This document shows positions 30,476 through 43,006 of a stretch of 64,000 nt of DNA, piece after piece (within the stretch, counting starts at the first letter, position 1; every line of letters begins with the position of its first letter). The notes below the pieces were generated by a model, which saw nothing but the letters and a program-made list of their open reading frames with translations, was not told the origin of the DNA and searched no databases. The stretch spans positions 868,001 to 932,000 of the forward strand of contig JARGSG010000207.1 of NCBI GenBank assembly GCA_030374805.1. The letters run 5' to 3'. Source of the DNA: Gracilaria gracilis (lineage: Eukaryota; Rhodophyta; Florideophyceae; Gracilariales; Gracilariaceae). The translations under genes were made by a program, and so were the position numbers.

Positions 30476-32806
30476 ATGAAGCCAGAACTTGTCTTCGCAA
30501 CTGCAGCGTGCAACCGAAAAACGGGCGTCCTGACTTCACTGCGGTCTCATGGCTTCACCGCTTATGGATCCTCGAACAATGCAATCATTCTCCAACTGCC
30601 ATCTTTTTCAGTTTCTGCAATTTTACCGATTCATAAATCAACTGTGACATGTCTCAAGTTCTCGGCAGTCAACGATTCTGTTCTGCTATATGCCGGATCA
30701 TCAGACGGAGCGGTGTCCATTGCCGTGTACGGGAATGGCAAATGGGACATAACAAACACGCCGATTGTGCACAGTTCGTCTTGTGTGGGAATTGACTCTG
30801 TCTCCATCGGGGACAACACATTCACAGTGAGCATTGGCTCTGACGGGTTGTTATGTGCAGTGTTGTACGATGGTATTGGATTCTCGAAGGTATCATCTTT
30901 CCCTATGGTTTCAAATCCATATGGGAGAGAAACTCTTCCCGAGTGCATCGCAATTTGCTCACTAACGCCTACAGATGTGATAATAGCGGTGGGTGGTACC
31001 GATCCCCGCATTCAATTATACAGTGCCAGAATCGATGACGGTATTATCTTGTCATTTCTGACGTATCTTGACGGTCATAGAGATTGGATACGAGGTGTAG
31101 CGTTCTCGAAAACTGACTCTAGCTTCTACCTAGCCAGTGCATCTAAGGACACTACCGCACGGGTATGGAAAATAGTTTGTGATGCACCAAATATGGATTC
31201 AGAGTCGTTTTTGCCCTCGCCCACAATCACGGTCAATGTTTCCGATAGAAGCGTTTGTTTGACAGCAATCGCATTGCTTGATGAGCATACTGCTGCGGTG
31301 CACAGCGTTTCTTTTGCTGAGATGGTAGACGAGCCCCACATTCTTACATCGTCTATGGACTGCACTGTTGCCGTTTGGAAACTTCTTCAATCCAATGCTG
31401 TCTGCGTCGCACGTTTTGGACTCATGGGAGGACAATCTGCTCACGCACTGGGATTCTTCGGTGCTGAATACCCATTGAATGGAGTTGACCGTATTCTGGC
31501 GCACAACTTTTCTGGCGCATTGCATAGGTGGGAAGTAGAGAACACCTCTGGGGGTTTATCATACGAGTACTTTGCCCACCCAGCGCCAACGGGCCACTTT
31601 GATAGAGTCACGGATCTGGCTTGGTCACCTAATGGTTCCTTTTTGCTATCTTGTAGCGCAGACAAGACAGCAAGGGTGTATGCAGAAGACGAGGGTTTGT
31701 TTGTCGAATGGGCAAGACCGCAAGTGCATGGGCACTCCATAGTTACGCTTTCGTTCTGTGACTTCGAGGGAACAAGCTATGTTTCTGGGGCTGAAGAACG
31801 TATGTTGAGGGTTTTTGAAGCTCCTTCCTCCTTTCGTCTTCCAGGGGATTCTACTATTCATGAAGACAAAAAGGCAGTGTCTGCAACCCTGCCTCAACTT
31901 GGGCTTTCAAACAAAGCTGTATTCACAGACGAAGCAGCAGAAGACCCTAGTGGTGCAAGTGATATGATTGTATCAACGTTTGGAGTTCGCAAAGCTACAA
32001 TGGCAACCCCTTTGGAAGAGGATTTGAAACAGTCACGGCTTTGGCCGGAGAAAATGAAGATGTACGGTCATGGAAATGAGATTTCTGCTGTTGCAGTCCA
32101 TTTTCAGAGCGCTGTTGTTGCTTCAGCTTGTCGCTCACAAGCAGAAAAAGATGCTGTCATTCTCTTATGGGATGTTGAATCGGGAGCCGAATGTGCAAGG
32201 TTGTCCGTTCACGAGCGTACCGTAAATGAATTGAGGTTCACCGCTAATGGCAAGTACTTAGTGTCTGTTTCCCGAGATAGGTCTGTTTCTGTTTTTGTGA
32301 GAGAAGATCCGAGTAATCGATTTGGCTTTCGGCTTCATTGGCACAAGAAAGGAGCTCATACAAGAGAAGTGTATTGTTGTACATGGGTTTCAGATGGTGA
32401 GTTTGTTGCGACTGGTGGTCGTGACAAGTGCCTCCGGATTTTTAGCTCAGTGGGAGAACAGAAGCATCTTGGGAACGAACTATTAAAACAGAAGTTTGAT
32501 AGTGGGGTTACAGCATTAGATGCAATTCACCTGTCTCCCAAAGACCGAAGATCATTTTTGAGCTTAGGTTTCGACAATGGTCCTATCCGATTCCTCACTG
32601 CCGTGTGGGATGATTCTCATAATGTTCGACTGAGCCCGTTATATAATATCGAAAGCAACACGAGATGTGGGAGTCGTGTGACTCGCATACGTTGGCGTCC
32701 AATCGAAGAAGAAAGTGTAGACGCAAACAAAAGAACGCAAATAGCAGTGGCAAGTGAAGACTATTCGGTGAGAGTTTACTCAGTTCGATTGGATGGGAAG
32801 GATTGA
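30476..32806 (+). CDS. ELP2: Elongator complex subunit 2 (WD40 repeats)
   Basis: The product is 776 aa; start at ATG 30476 (MKPELVFATAACNRKTG). It is built of about a dozen WD40 repeats forming two propellers: HRDWIRGVAFSKTDSSFYLASASKD...ARVWK, HILTSSMDCTVAVWK, GHFDRVTDLAWSPNGSFLLS and ADKTARVYAE in the first half, and GHGNEISAVAVHF, AHTREVYCCTWVSDGEFVAT and GRDKCLRIFS in the second. The insert with GQSAHALGFFG and the LWPEKMKMYGHGNEI linker between propellers are Elp2 hallmarks. Elp2 is a core subunit of Elongator, which modifies wobble uridines of tRNA. It is convergent with the PBGD gene. Confidence 0.93.
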   Translation: MKPELVFATAACNRKTGVLTSLRSHGFTAYGSSNNAIILQLPSFSVSAILPIHKSTVTCLKFSAVNDSVLLYAGSSDGAVSIAVYGNGKWDITNTPIVHSSSCVGIDSVSIGDNTFTVSIGSDGLLCAVLYDGIGFSKVSSFPMVSNPYGRETLPECIAICSLTPTDVIIAVGGTDPRIQLYSARIDDGIILSFLTYLDGHRDWIRGVAFSKTDSSFYLASASKDTTARVWKIVCDAPNMDSESFLPSPTITVNVSDRSVCLTAIALLDEHTAAVHSVSFAEMVDEPHILTSSMDCTVAVWKLLQSNAVCVARFGLMGGQSAHALGFFGAEYPLNGVDRILAHNFSGALHRWEVENTSGGLSYEYFAHPAPTGHFDRVTDLAWSPNGSFLLSCSADKTARVYAEDEGLFVEWARPQVHGHSIVTLSFCDFEGTSYVSGAEERMLRVFEAPSSFRLPGDSTIHEDKKAVSATLPQLGLSNKAVFTDEAAEDPSGASDMIVSTFGVRKATMATPLEEDLKQSRLWPEKMKMYGHGNEISAVAVHFQSAVVASACRSQAEKDAVILLWDVESGAECARLSVHERTVNELRFTANGKYLVSVSRDRSVSVFVREDPSNRFGFRLHWHKKGAHTREVYCCTWVSDGEFVATGGRDKCLRIFSSVGEQKHLGNELLKQKFDSGVTALDAIHLSPKDRRSFLSLGFDNGPIRFLTAVWDDSHNVRLSPLYNIESNTRCGSRVTRIRWRPIEEESVDANKRTQIAVASEDYSVRVYSVRLDGKD

Positions 32807-33035
32807 GGACTAGAAACGATAGTACCTGAACAGACCAAGGTAGTCCTTCTTAATATTTGGAACCGACGAAGCCACGCTCTTCTGAGAAAACGGTAGGCGT
32901 CGCAGATGGGAAGGATAAGCATTTAGTCCAGTGGGTGAAGAAGAAACTTGACCAAAAAGTACATGCGAATCAGCATACAGGAATCAACAAGTCTCATCTG
33001 ACAACTCGCATTTGTTGACCATTACATCTTGACAG

Positions 33036-36099
<3,064 letters not shown>

Positions 36100-37089
36100 A
36101 TGAACAATATGTTTGCTGTGTTGGTCTTTTTCGCTCTGGTCACCATTTCTGTTACCGGTCAGGAATGTCTTTTCAATGAAACGATGTGTTCTTGTTCTTT
36201 TGGGTCCACTCAGGGCGCATGGTAAGTTCTTGTTTATCGATCTTAATGGCTTTCCCGAACTTCACTGCAGGATGCTAACGGAGTATTCTTGTTCACTGTA
36301 CAGCTACGAAAGAAGTGGAGCAGATTCTGATGGAACTGACTTGTGTTCTAAGCGCAACTGTGATGCCGGCTGGACCTGTGATTGTGTGGGTGACTTTTTC
36401 TGCACTCAGGCTAATATCGACGTCTTCACTCTTATCGACCTTAATGACTTCGAACTTACTTCGAGTGTTCCATGCGAAATCACCTCGCAGAGGACCATCA
36501 CCAGCGCAGGATTTCAACTGGGTTTCTTCCATCCACAGTTCTCCGATAACGGTTTGTTGGCTCAAGATTGCCAGCTTTTCGCATGGTGGCTCGATGGTGT
36601 GCTTCAGAACAACTTCGACGATCCCACAACTGTCACGAGCACCAATGTCCAGTCCGTGAGAGATTCATTGAGCGATTGGAATAACCTTCCTCTTCGAAGT
36701 GGATCAGTTATTGGTAAGTTTACATGTGATTCTAGCGATTCCCTTCTGGATTCTTGAGCTTGCATGAGCACTCAAACCTGACCAACAACTACTAACTCTC
36801 TTGAAATCCTACTCGACAATACAAAACCTCAGGCTTCCGCTGGAGAGACGCTCCTTATTCCTGCTACAACAGCCTTTCACAACTCAACATCAACGGAACT
36901 ACTCTGGATACGACCGATGGTTCTGCTGTCACACACCGTTTCTCCAATATTTTCGAAGACGATTGGTTCTCTCAGGACTTCGTTGAAGGCAGGAACTGGA
37001 GGTCACCACTCACATCCGACTTTTCCGATACCTACGGAGTTTTGAATACAGACTTGACTAACACGTACTGGCGAATCAGAGTGCTCTGA
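36100..37089 (+). CDS. Secreted Cys-rich family protein, member B (three exons)
   Basis: CDS join(36100..36221,36304..36713,36833..37089), 262 aa. The signal peptide (MNNMFAVLVFFALVTISVTG) is followed by the family head C-x6-C-x-C-x8-C..C-x4-C-x5-C-x-C with CDAGWTCDC. Intron 1 (82 bp; GTAAGT, branch GCTAAC) splits the codon of the fourth Cys; intron 2 (119 bp; GTAAGT, branch TACTAAC) splits a Gly codon before FRWRDAPYSCY. The second half keeps family landmarks: DCQLFAWWLDG (others: AWWHNGDLLG), PLRSGSVIGFR, YSCYNS, DWF, and the end YWRIRVL. It is the most diverged member. It is predicted to be secreted with at least six disulphides. Function is unknown. Confidence 0.78.
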
Positions 37090-37449
37090 GGCCCTCCTTT
37101 GCGCTATGGAAAACGCACATAGTTCGCACAGTCCACGTAACGTATTGACATTGCTTTCTGACAGGATACCTTGTTCTCGTAACAAAGAAGCTTATTGACT
37201 CGTCTAGTAAAATTGTACGAGTGGAACATTAATTCTTACTAAAAAGTTTGCCTGGCCTTTTACTTGTTCGCAACCCAAGACTGCGTAAAACTTATTCTTC
37301 TTCTGCCTTGTTAACAGTAAAAAGAGTCAACTGCATGTGAAGATTGAGATTGACTGTAGTCGAAAGAGTGTGTGTCCATTTGATATCACAGCTTTCATAA
37401 AAACTGTTTTAAGTAGATGGTCTTTCACCTCCCACGGTAGCTCGTTTGC

Positions 37450-38337
37450 TTATAAAGACAAAGATGGAATCTCATCCGGGACTTGAATGCGGAAATACCA
37501 GTTGGACCGTTTGTTATCGGCATTATTGTCATCCCGAGGTTCCCAGTAGTCATTACCAGGAACAATCGTGGTATCCGACGCAAGTTTCTTAGAGCGAAGT
37601 GGAAGAAACTTCTGGAGATTAGGCTCTGTTTCATCCTCGGCCGTGTTTTTATCCGTGAGAACATACGACGGCATAAACCAATCCTCGGAATATTCACGAG
37701 CGTAGAATGTTTTAAAACCCAGCGTTTCTGAGTTTACAGAAGTCCCGTTGATAACCATCTCTGCGAAATGCTTGTAGCAGTAATATGATCCTTCTCTGAA
37801 ACGAAAGGCGATTAGATCCCCAGGCCGAAGTTCCAACAACGAGTGTTCCTCCCTTTTCTTCAACTCCTCATCGACCACTGAACTCGTCATTAGAAGGGTT
37901 TCCTTTCTGTTTCCAAGCAAATCTCCATTGTGCCACCAAGCAACCTGTGTGCAGTCGTTTGCGAGAGTACCGGCTCTCGAGAAGTGGAACTTGATGGTAC
38001 CAAGGGATATCTCTCGACCAACGACGAGGGGGAAAGTAGTGGTGACACAATCCGCAATGTTCTTGGTGATGTCCGCTGCATTCTTCAAGGTGTTAATAGT
38101 TTTTGGTGATCGGTAACAAACATTTGTACGGCCACCACATGCACACGTCCAGCCCGCCCGACAAAATCGCTTGGTACACTGTCCTGGTGCATTTGCCGAC
38201 TTGTCCCAACAAGTGCCTTGATTTGGCTCCCCAACCTTGCAACTGCATCGGTCATCATCGTACCTACACGGTCCAAAATCCCCGGTGATGGTCTGGCACA
38301 ATGAAAGTACGAGAGCGATTCCAAGCAAAGCTCGCAT
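37450..38337 (-). CDS. Secreted Cys-rich family protein, member C (intronless)
   Basis: The product is 295 aa; start at ATG 38337 (MRALLGIALVLSLCQTITGD, a signal peptide). Head domain: PCRYDDDRCSCKVG, GTCWDK, CTKRFCRAGWTCAC, VCYR. Second domain: CTQVAWWHNGDLLGN, SLLELRPGDLIAFRFREGSY followed by YCYK, EDWFMPSY, LPLRSKKL, and the end WYFRIQV plus nine residues. No intron is present, while A, B and D are all split inside the head domain. A TATAAAAGG box lies 124 bp upstream. It is convergent with member B, with 360 bp between the stops. Two N-glycosylation-type sites (NGTS and others) fit secretion. I do not recognise a domain of known function. Confidence 0.82.
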   Translation of the reverse strand: MRALLGIALVLSLCQTITGDFGPCRYDDDRCSCKVGEPNQGTCWDKSANAPGQCTKRFCRAGWTCACGGRTNVCYRSPKTINTLKNAADITKNIADCVTTTFPLVVGREISLGTIKFHFSRAGTLANDCTQVAWWHNGDLLGNRKETLLMTSSVVDEELKKREEHSLLELRPGDLIAFRFREGSYYCYKHFAEMVINGTSVNSETLGFKTFYAREYSEDWFMPSYVLTDKNTAEDETEPNLQKFLPLRSKKLASDTTIVPGNDYWEPRDDNNADNKRSNWYFRIQVPDEIPSLSL

Positions 38338-38460
38338 ATTGAACTGAAAGCGGAAGCTTGAATAATACATTGATAAAGTCGTGTGGATGTCCAGGATGTT
38401 GCGATGAAACGAGCATGGATCGGCGTCCCAGTAGTTATCAATGAATGCTCAATGACCAAG

Positions 38461-38469
38461 CCTTTTATA
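38461..38469 (-). promoter_or_regulatory. TATA box of secreted family member C
   Basis: TATAAAAGG on the minus strand, 124 bp upstream of the ATG at 38337, a consensus eukaryotic TATA element. Confidence 0.7.
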
Positions 38470-40345
38470 GTGCTCCTCGTAACTACCACGCCGTAGGCCG
38501 TCCACACATGGTATGCCCTGAAACCAGGAAATAGGGAACCAAGTTACCTCTTCTCCGATTCCGAGTGAAATCATTTTCATTTCATCAGCGTTACACGACG
38601 AGGATGAGTGAGCTTGAATTAGAAACCAGAGTCGACACCACGTTTTGGAGAACAAGTTAATCGTTCAGACATCTGCTCATAAGCCCAAGAGGAGTTCCAA
38701 TTAACAAAGCAGTAGTAAGGATTAAAGGCGGGAGGCATTTGCGTGACATACGAGTTTACGGGAGTAGAAGGTTGTAATTATTTCTCCCATCCTCCGCGGG
38801 GCTGGGCCGGCAGAACACGGTGCGTCTTCCGTTCCTGTGTGATTTTTGCGTAAAGAAACGAGCAACCCTTACTAGCAGAGAATTTTGTATCGGAATCATT
38901 GTGGCTTAGCAACTAGCAGCAAGTTAAACCTCGACACATCCTTCTTCTTCTTCTTCTTGATCCTTTTGTGCAACGGTGATCATCCATACTATCGTGCACT
39001 GAAAAGTCTGACTGCCACAATGACCAAACGCTTTTTTCGTCTGTATGTCGAGAAGGGAGCTCTTTTTCAAATTCATCCAACTTCTGTTCGTCTTCACATA
39101 TCATGATGACTGTATTAGTCTTGCATTCGCATCCATGGAACACTCACAACACAATCAGTTGTATGTTACGTTGTCAGAAATTCAAATCACAATGCGCTTA
39201 GATGGCCAGAAGAGGTCATGATGATAGGATGTCCGCTAGGCTTTTCTGCTGCACTTACGTGCTTGACACTTTTGTTCAGTGGAAATCCATGTTTCTGCTG
39301 TCTAGTACGGATGATACATGTGTAAATTGAAACCCCAAACCCGGGAGAGAGAGAGAGTGATTGCACGCGATTACGAATGCAATTGCGTTCTGCCCGAGGG
39401 TCCATGGACACCTTGATATCAGTAGCACGAAAAGAAGCCATAGAATTACGAAGTAATCCAGGAACTGTGAAGTGACCGACTATTTACCATCATCGTGATA
39501 TCGCACACTGTGCGACGCAAAGTGCGTGAGCCGAGGCTTTTTGTATGATTGACAACAACGCGTGCGTGGGCGGCGGAGTTCTCCTCGAAATACATCCGGA
39601 GCGCAGGCGTGACCAAGAGTGAGCGATTGGCGATTAGGAAAAGTTATCATTCTAAGGTTCACACATTGCGCGCAATGCCCGAGGAACTTAGATCCCGAGA
39701 GATGTGATGCTTTCCAGAACGAGCAGTTTTTTTTGCTTCGCATGGGGAAGGTGCAGAAAAACGGCGAACGAGACGGCCAAAGAGTTACGCAACAGCTCCC
39801 AGAGACAACATCCCACCACGGCCTCTCATGGTGAGAGCGCCAAAATGAAGTAAACAAACGTCTCTCTCAAGAATCACGCAAACGGAAATCCCAGGCACTA
39901 ACTTGAATTGGTGCAAACTCTGTTCCCTCGGTTATGCGTCAGTTTCCTGCACTCCCAGCAGGAAGGGCTCAACGACGGGTATAATATTTGCATCGCCATG
40001 TCATTCCCAGTACGATGACAATGGGATGTCGGAGGAACGAGAACAGAATGTATTTCGGATCTGACCGCTGAGTGATCTGGCATGAAGAAGCGCAGAGCGC
40101 AGCGCCACCGCCACCGTCATTGGATAATCGTCGCTCCCTGCATCGGTACTCGTCGACCGGTGCCCCGCGAGACGCCACCGCCATCCCGCAATTCCTCCCA
40201 CCAAACCTTGGAGTAGTGATGTCCTTTGGGAACACACTGCACTCGTATGGCCAAGCCCAAAGGTATAGCCGAGGCTCTGCTGCAGAGCAGTTGAAGATCA
40301 GAATTCGCTTTGGTTCTCCTTCCCTTAACAAAAATAGAGATTGCT
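38470..40345. other. 1.9-kb gap, no supported gene
   Basis: Contains a (CTT)n run (about 38940..38958) and a short (GA)n run (about 39347..39359). Minus-strand frames at 38913..39143 and 39187..39441 look faintly protein-like (EDEQKLDEFEKELPSRH) and could be exons of a small gene, but I cannot define splice sites or a family. Confidence 0.45.
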
Positions 40346-41736
40346 CGTTCGGCCTTCTTCTTCTTCTTCTTTACTGTGGTCAGCCGCCCCTGATTCCGAG
40401 GCGGCTGGAGAGCTATCTACAGATCGAATCTAAAGGTAGTTCTCTCTCTTGAAGAAAGCCAAAAACCGTAACGGCCACTCCTTAATCATATCTATCATGG
40501 ATTTATCTTTTCTTTCACGTGGCGCTGGCAATTCATCGCGCCGAGCTCTGTTTGTTCGTGGACAGCGAAACAGAACGTGGTCGACGTCTTTCTTGGCGTT
40601 AGTGCCGCAGTCGCATCTCAGCACCTTCTTGTTTAGATAGGAGCTGACGGGGTGAAGTGCTGGAACATGTCCAGTGGCAAACTGCGCCAGAGTCACCTCT
40701 GACAACCTAACACCGTTCTCTTCCGCCATATCGCACTTTTTGAAGTCCAAAACACTTTTGCTTTGCGTTCTGTGTCTCACTTGTGATACTGCGTCGATAA
40801 GGTCAACTGGGACATTAATCTGCCAAGAAAGTGGGAGCTTGAGACCTGACTTGGCTACTTCGTCCACCGATTCATTTTCCGGAACCCCGCAGTGACTCGG
40901 CACCCAAGCGAGGTAAACATTACAACTGGTGCTTATGTGTTCCAGCTTTTGGGCCACACGCTGAAGGATTATGCTCTGCAACCGTATGTTTCCTTGTAAA
41001 GCCTGCACCGACGCTAAGGCATCTGTAAAGATCCTTATCGTTTTATTCTCCTCTTCATGTACGGCATCTAGTGCAGCGTCCATGGCCCGCAGCTCAGCCG
41101 TGTATGAGCTGACGTTGATTCCAGCCGGAATAACAGCACTTATTGTACCAATGGTGTCCTTTGAGTATAATTCGTACGCGCCAGCGCCCACCTTTCCCGG
41201 TTTTAGCGCCATGTACTCCAAACTATGTCCATGTGCGTCACGCAGAAAGTTTTCAGCTTCAATCGAATAAGCCATTTCAAACTCGTCGTCATAACGGATC
41301 CAGATGTCTGGTTCTGAGTTTTGCTGTCTTCGATACAGCGAGACGCAGGCGACAGATTCACCGGAGCCAGGAAGGCTGTTTATGGTTCCTGCATACCAGC
41401 CCTCTTCCCATCGAACCACTACCCTCTTCGACCATTCGTCCTGGTTGCCACCATACACTCCAACTGATCCATCGCACCAGATGTCGTGATCGGACGGTGG
41501 CAGCCTGGAAAGAAGTGCCTGTGTCTCCGTTGCTTGTACTTTCTCGGGGTCTTCTTTGCTGCAGAGGGCTTTCTCAAACACCACCTTTGAAAGACATATC
41601 GTGCCAACTTCTTGTGGTAGCGGCTCTCTACGCGGGAGTTGCAGGATGCCTTTCTCGGCCAGATACCTTTCCGCCATGCGTTTCACTGTAGACCGTGATT
41701 TTTGGACGCGTGGTTTCACCTCACGTTCGGCCTTCT
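40346..41736 (-). mobile_element. 5'-truncated LINE insertion with 13-bp target site duplication
   Basis: The direct repeat CGTTCGGCCTTCT lies at 40346..40358 and 41724..41736. Between them is a 1365-bp minus-strand segment that opens directly inside an ORF2-like frame, encodes RNase H and a zinc knuckle, and ends in a (GAA)n tail touching the low-coordinate repeat. That is the signature of target-primed insertion of a non-LTR retrotransposon, truncated at its 5' end; no reverse transcriptase or endonuclease is present here. The frame is open for over 420 codons and the duplication is perfect, so the insertion looks recent. RNase H in ORF2 fits the I/Tad/R1-like LINE groups. A decayed relative lies near 57.8 kb. 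Confidence 0.85.
40430..41719 (-). CDS. LINE ORF2 C-terminal part: RNase H split by a Tudor-like module, zinc knuckle
   Basis: An open frame of about 429 codons; the frame begins at a non-ATG codon because the element is truncated. RNase H catalytic residues are all present: Asp83 (WCDGSV), Glu209 (SSYTAELRAM), Asp233 (IFTDALASVQ) and Asp286 (NESVDEVAKSG, after WVPSHCGVP). Between the first strand (DGSVGVYGG) and the second (KVGAGAYELY), where RNase H normally has a short loop, lie about 85 extra residues. They contain VVVRWEEGWYAGTI and IWIRYDDEFEMAYSIEAENF, the pattern of a Tudor/SH3-like chromatin-reader barrel. A CCHC-type motif (RCDCGT...DHVLFRC) follows near residue 370. The frame ends FLAFFKRENYL. 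It is probably not expressed as a host gene. Confidence 0.8.
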   Translation of the reverse strand: MKPRVQKSRSTVKRMAERYLAEKGILQLPRREPLPQEVGTICLSKVVFEKALCSKEDPEKVQATETQALLSRLPPSDHDIWCDGSVGVYGGNQDEWSKRVVVRWEEGWYAGTINSLPGSGESVACVSLYRRQQNSEPDIWIRYDDEFEMAYSIEAENFLRDAHGHSLEYMALKPGKVGAGAYELYSKDTIGTISAVIPAGINVSSYTAELRAMDAALDAVHEEENKTIRIFTDALASVQALQGNIRLQSIILQRVAQKLEHISTSCNVYLAWVPSHCGVPENESVDEVAKSGLKLPLSWQINVPVDLIDAVSQVRHRTQSKSVLDFKKCDMAEENGVRLSEVTLAQFATGHVPALHPVSSYLNKKVLRCDCGTNAKKDVDHVLFRCPRTNRARRDELPAPRERKDKSMIDMIKEWPLRFLAFFKRENYL

Positions 41737-42921
41737 AAATAAACGAGCATGAATACCAATTGGTATTATACCATCGAACCAACCCATGAATATCTGGAAC
41801 AGGACAAGAGCATCATATATCATCATGGTGTGACAGAGCTAACAAAGAAGGAAGACAAAAGTCGATGTTAGGAATGGTTAGACAAGGGCAGAAGCTTTTT
41901 GGTCTTCCTGAAGAGAGGGAACTACTTCGAGAAGTAATTTCCCCTGAGTTCCTCTCTCTCTCTCTCCCTCTCTTTATATCTCTCTTTCTCTTTTATGAGC
42001 ACACTAGCTTAATTACGGCTTAGTGCGGAACGTTTCTGTTCAAAGAAACGCTCTCCCACAAGGAAAGCCAACACTAATCCCTGAGTTTCGGAATGAACAA
42101 CTCAGGACTACAGTAAGAAACAAGACCTCTAATACATTTTTTTGTTTTCTTCACAATTGTTTTAGGACATACGGAAGCCTCCAGAGTGTACCAAGATGTT
42201 TTGTTTCTGCTTTTAAGGTGTGAAATAAAAAGTATAAAAGGCCATATTGGCGTGGCAATTGGTATTCCAAGGTTCCCGATATCTGATAAGGTTCTTATTT
42301 TATATACCGTCGTAGGTTGCACGAACGAAGATCGTACGAAGAACTTCATTCGTATGAACGCAAGCATTCAGCTCGCACTGCGGGTTTTGAATTCAAACTC
42401 AAGAGAAGGTCCGAGTTGGTAAACGAGAGATATTTCAAATACACACTCTCACATGTTCAACTTTTTAAAACCTCAACCTGCATGCTCTCTACAAGGCTTT
42501 CTACTATTAGAGATCTGCGTGATATAGTTCAAACGCTAGTTTCCAAGCTTTCTCACGTATCTCGAAACTAGGATGTCAAATTTTGTTCATATGTTGTACC
42601 ATACTGAATAAGCGGTTGGTAACGAAGGGTAGCACCCCGACGTCGCTGTCTTGTAAAACTTCTCGGTTGTAAGTCTACGGTCGTTTTGCATGGAGGCAAT
42701 CTTACGAGACCACAACCGATAACAAATCTTCAAACGAGGCATTCAGAAGGTTCTGGGGGTAAATGGCGATGACTTTTGTCACGGAAGTCTTCTTTAAGAT
42801 TTGAAGCAATAAAAGCTGTATCTTAGCTACTTCTTGGATGTGTGTCTTTCAAACAGCACATTTCCATGCTTCTCTCGTTCAACTCTCGTTCAAACACATA
42901 ATGCCATGACAAGAAGTTGGG
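41737..42921. other. Gap upstream of secreted family member D
   Basis: Holds a (CT)n-rich tract at about 41949..41998 and otherwise AT-rich sequence. Short frames have no recognisable content. A patch near 42240..42300 resembles the 3' end of member C weakly (see rejected items). Confidence 0.45.
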
Positions 42922-42945
42922 TATTTAAGGAGGTCTGCTCCTTAA
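42922..42945 (+). promoter_or_regulatory. TATA-like box within an inverted repeat, member D
   Basis: TATTTAAG at 42922..42929 overlaps TTAAGGAG-GTCTG-CTCCTTAA (42925..42945), a perfect 8-bp-arm inverted repeat, about 65-80 bp upstream of the ATG of member D. It may combine a core promoter with a dimer-binding site. Confidence 0.45.
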
Positions 42946-43006
42946 GATTGAACACCATTGCTTTGAAGGTCAAACGATTTCTTTTACTCTTACCAACACG
43001 ACAACA

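Noticed and set aside
42230-42420. Patch resembling the 3' end of secreted member C (shared AGGTTCCCR-AT context), possible pseudogene
   Set aside because: Similarity covers only about 30 bp at roughly two-thirds identity, no family Cys pattern can be read in any frame, and chance cannot be excluded without an alignment tool.
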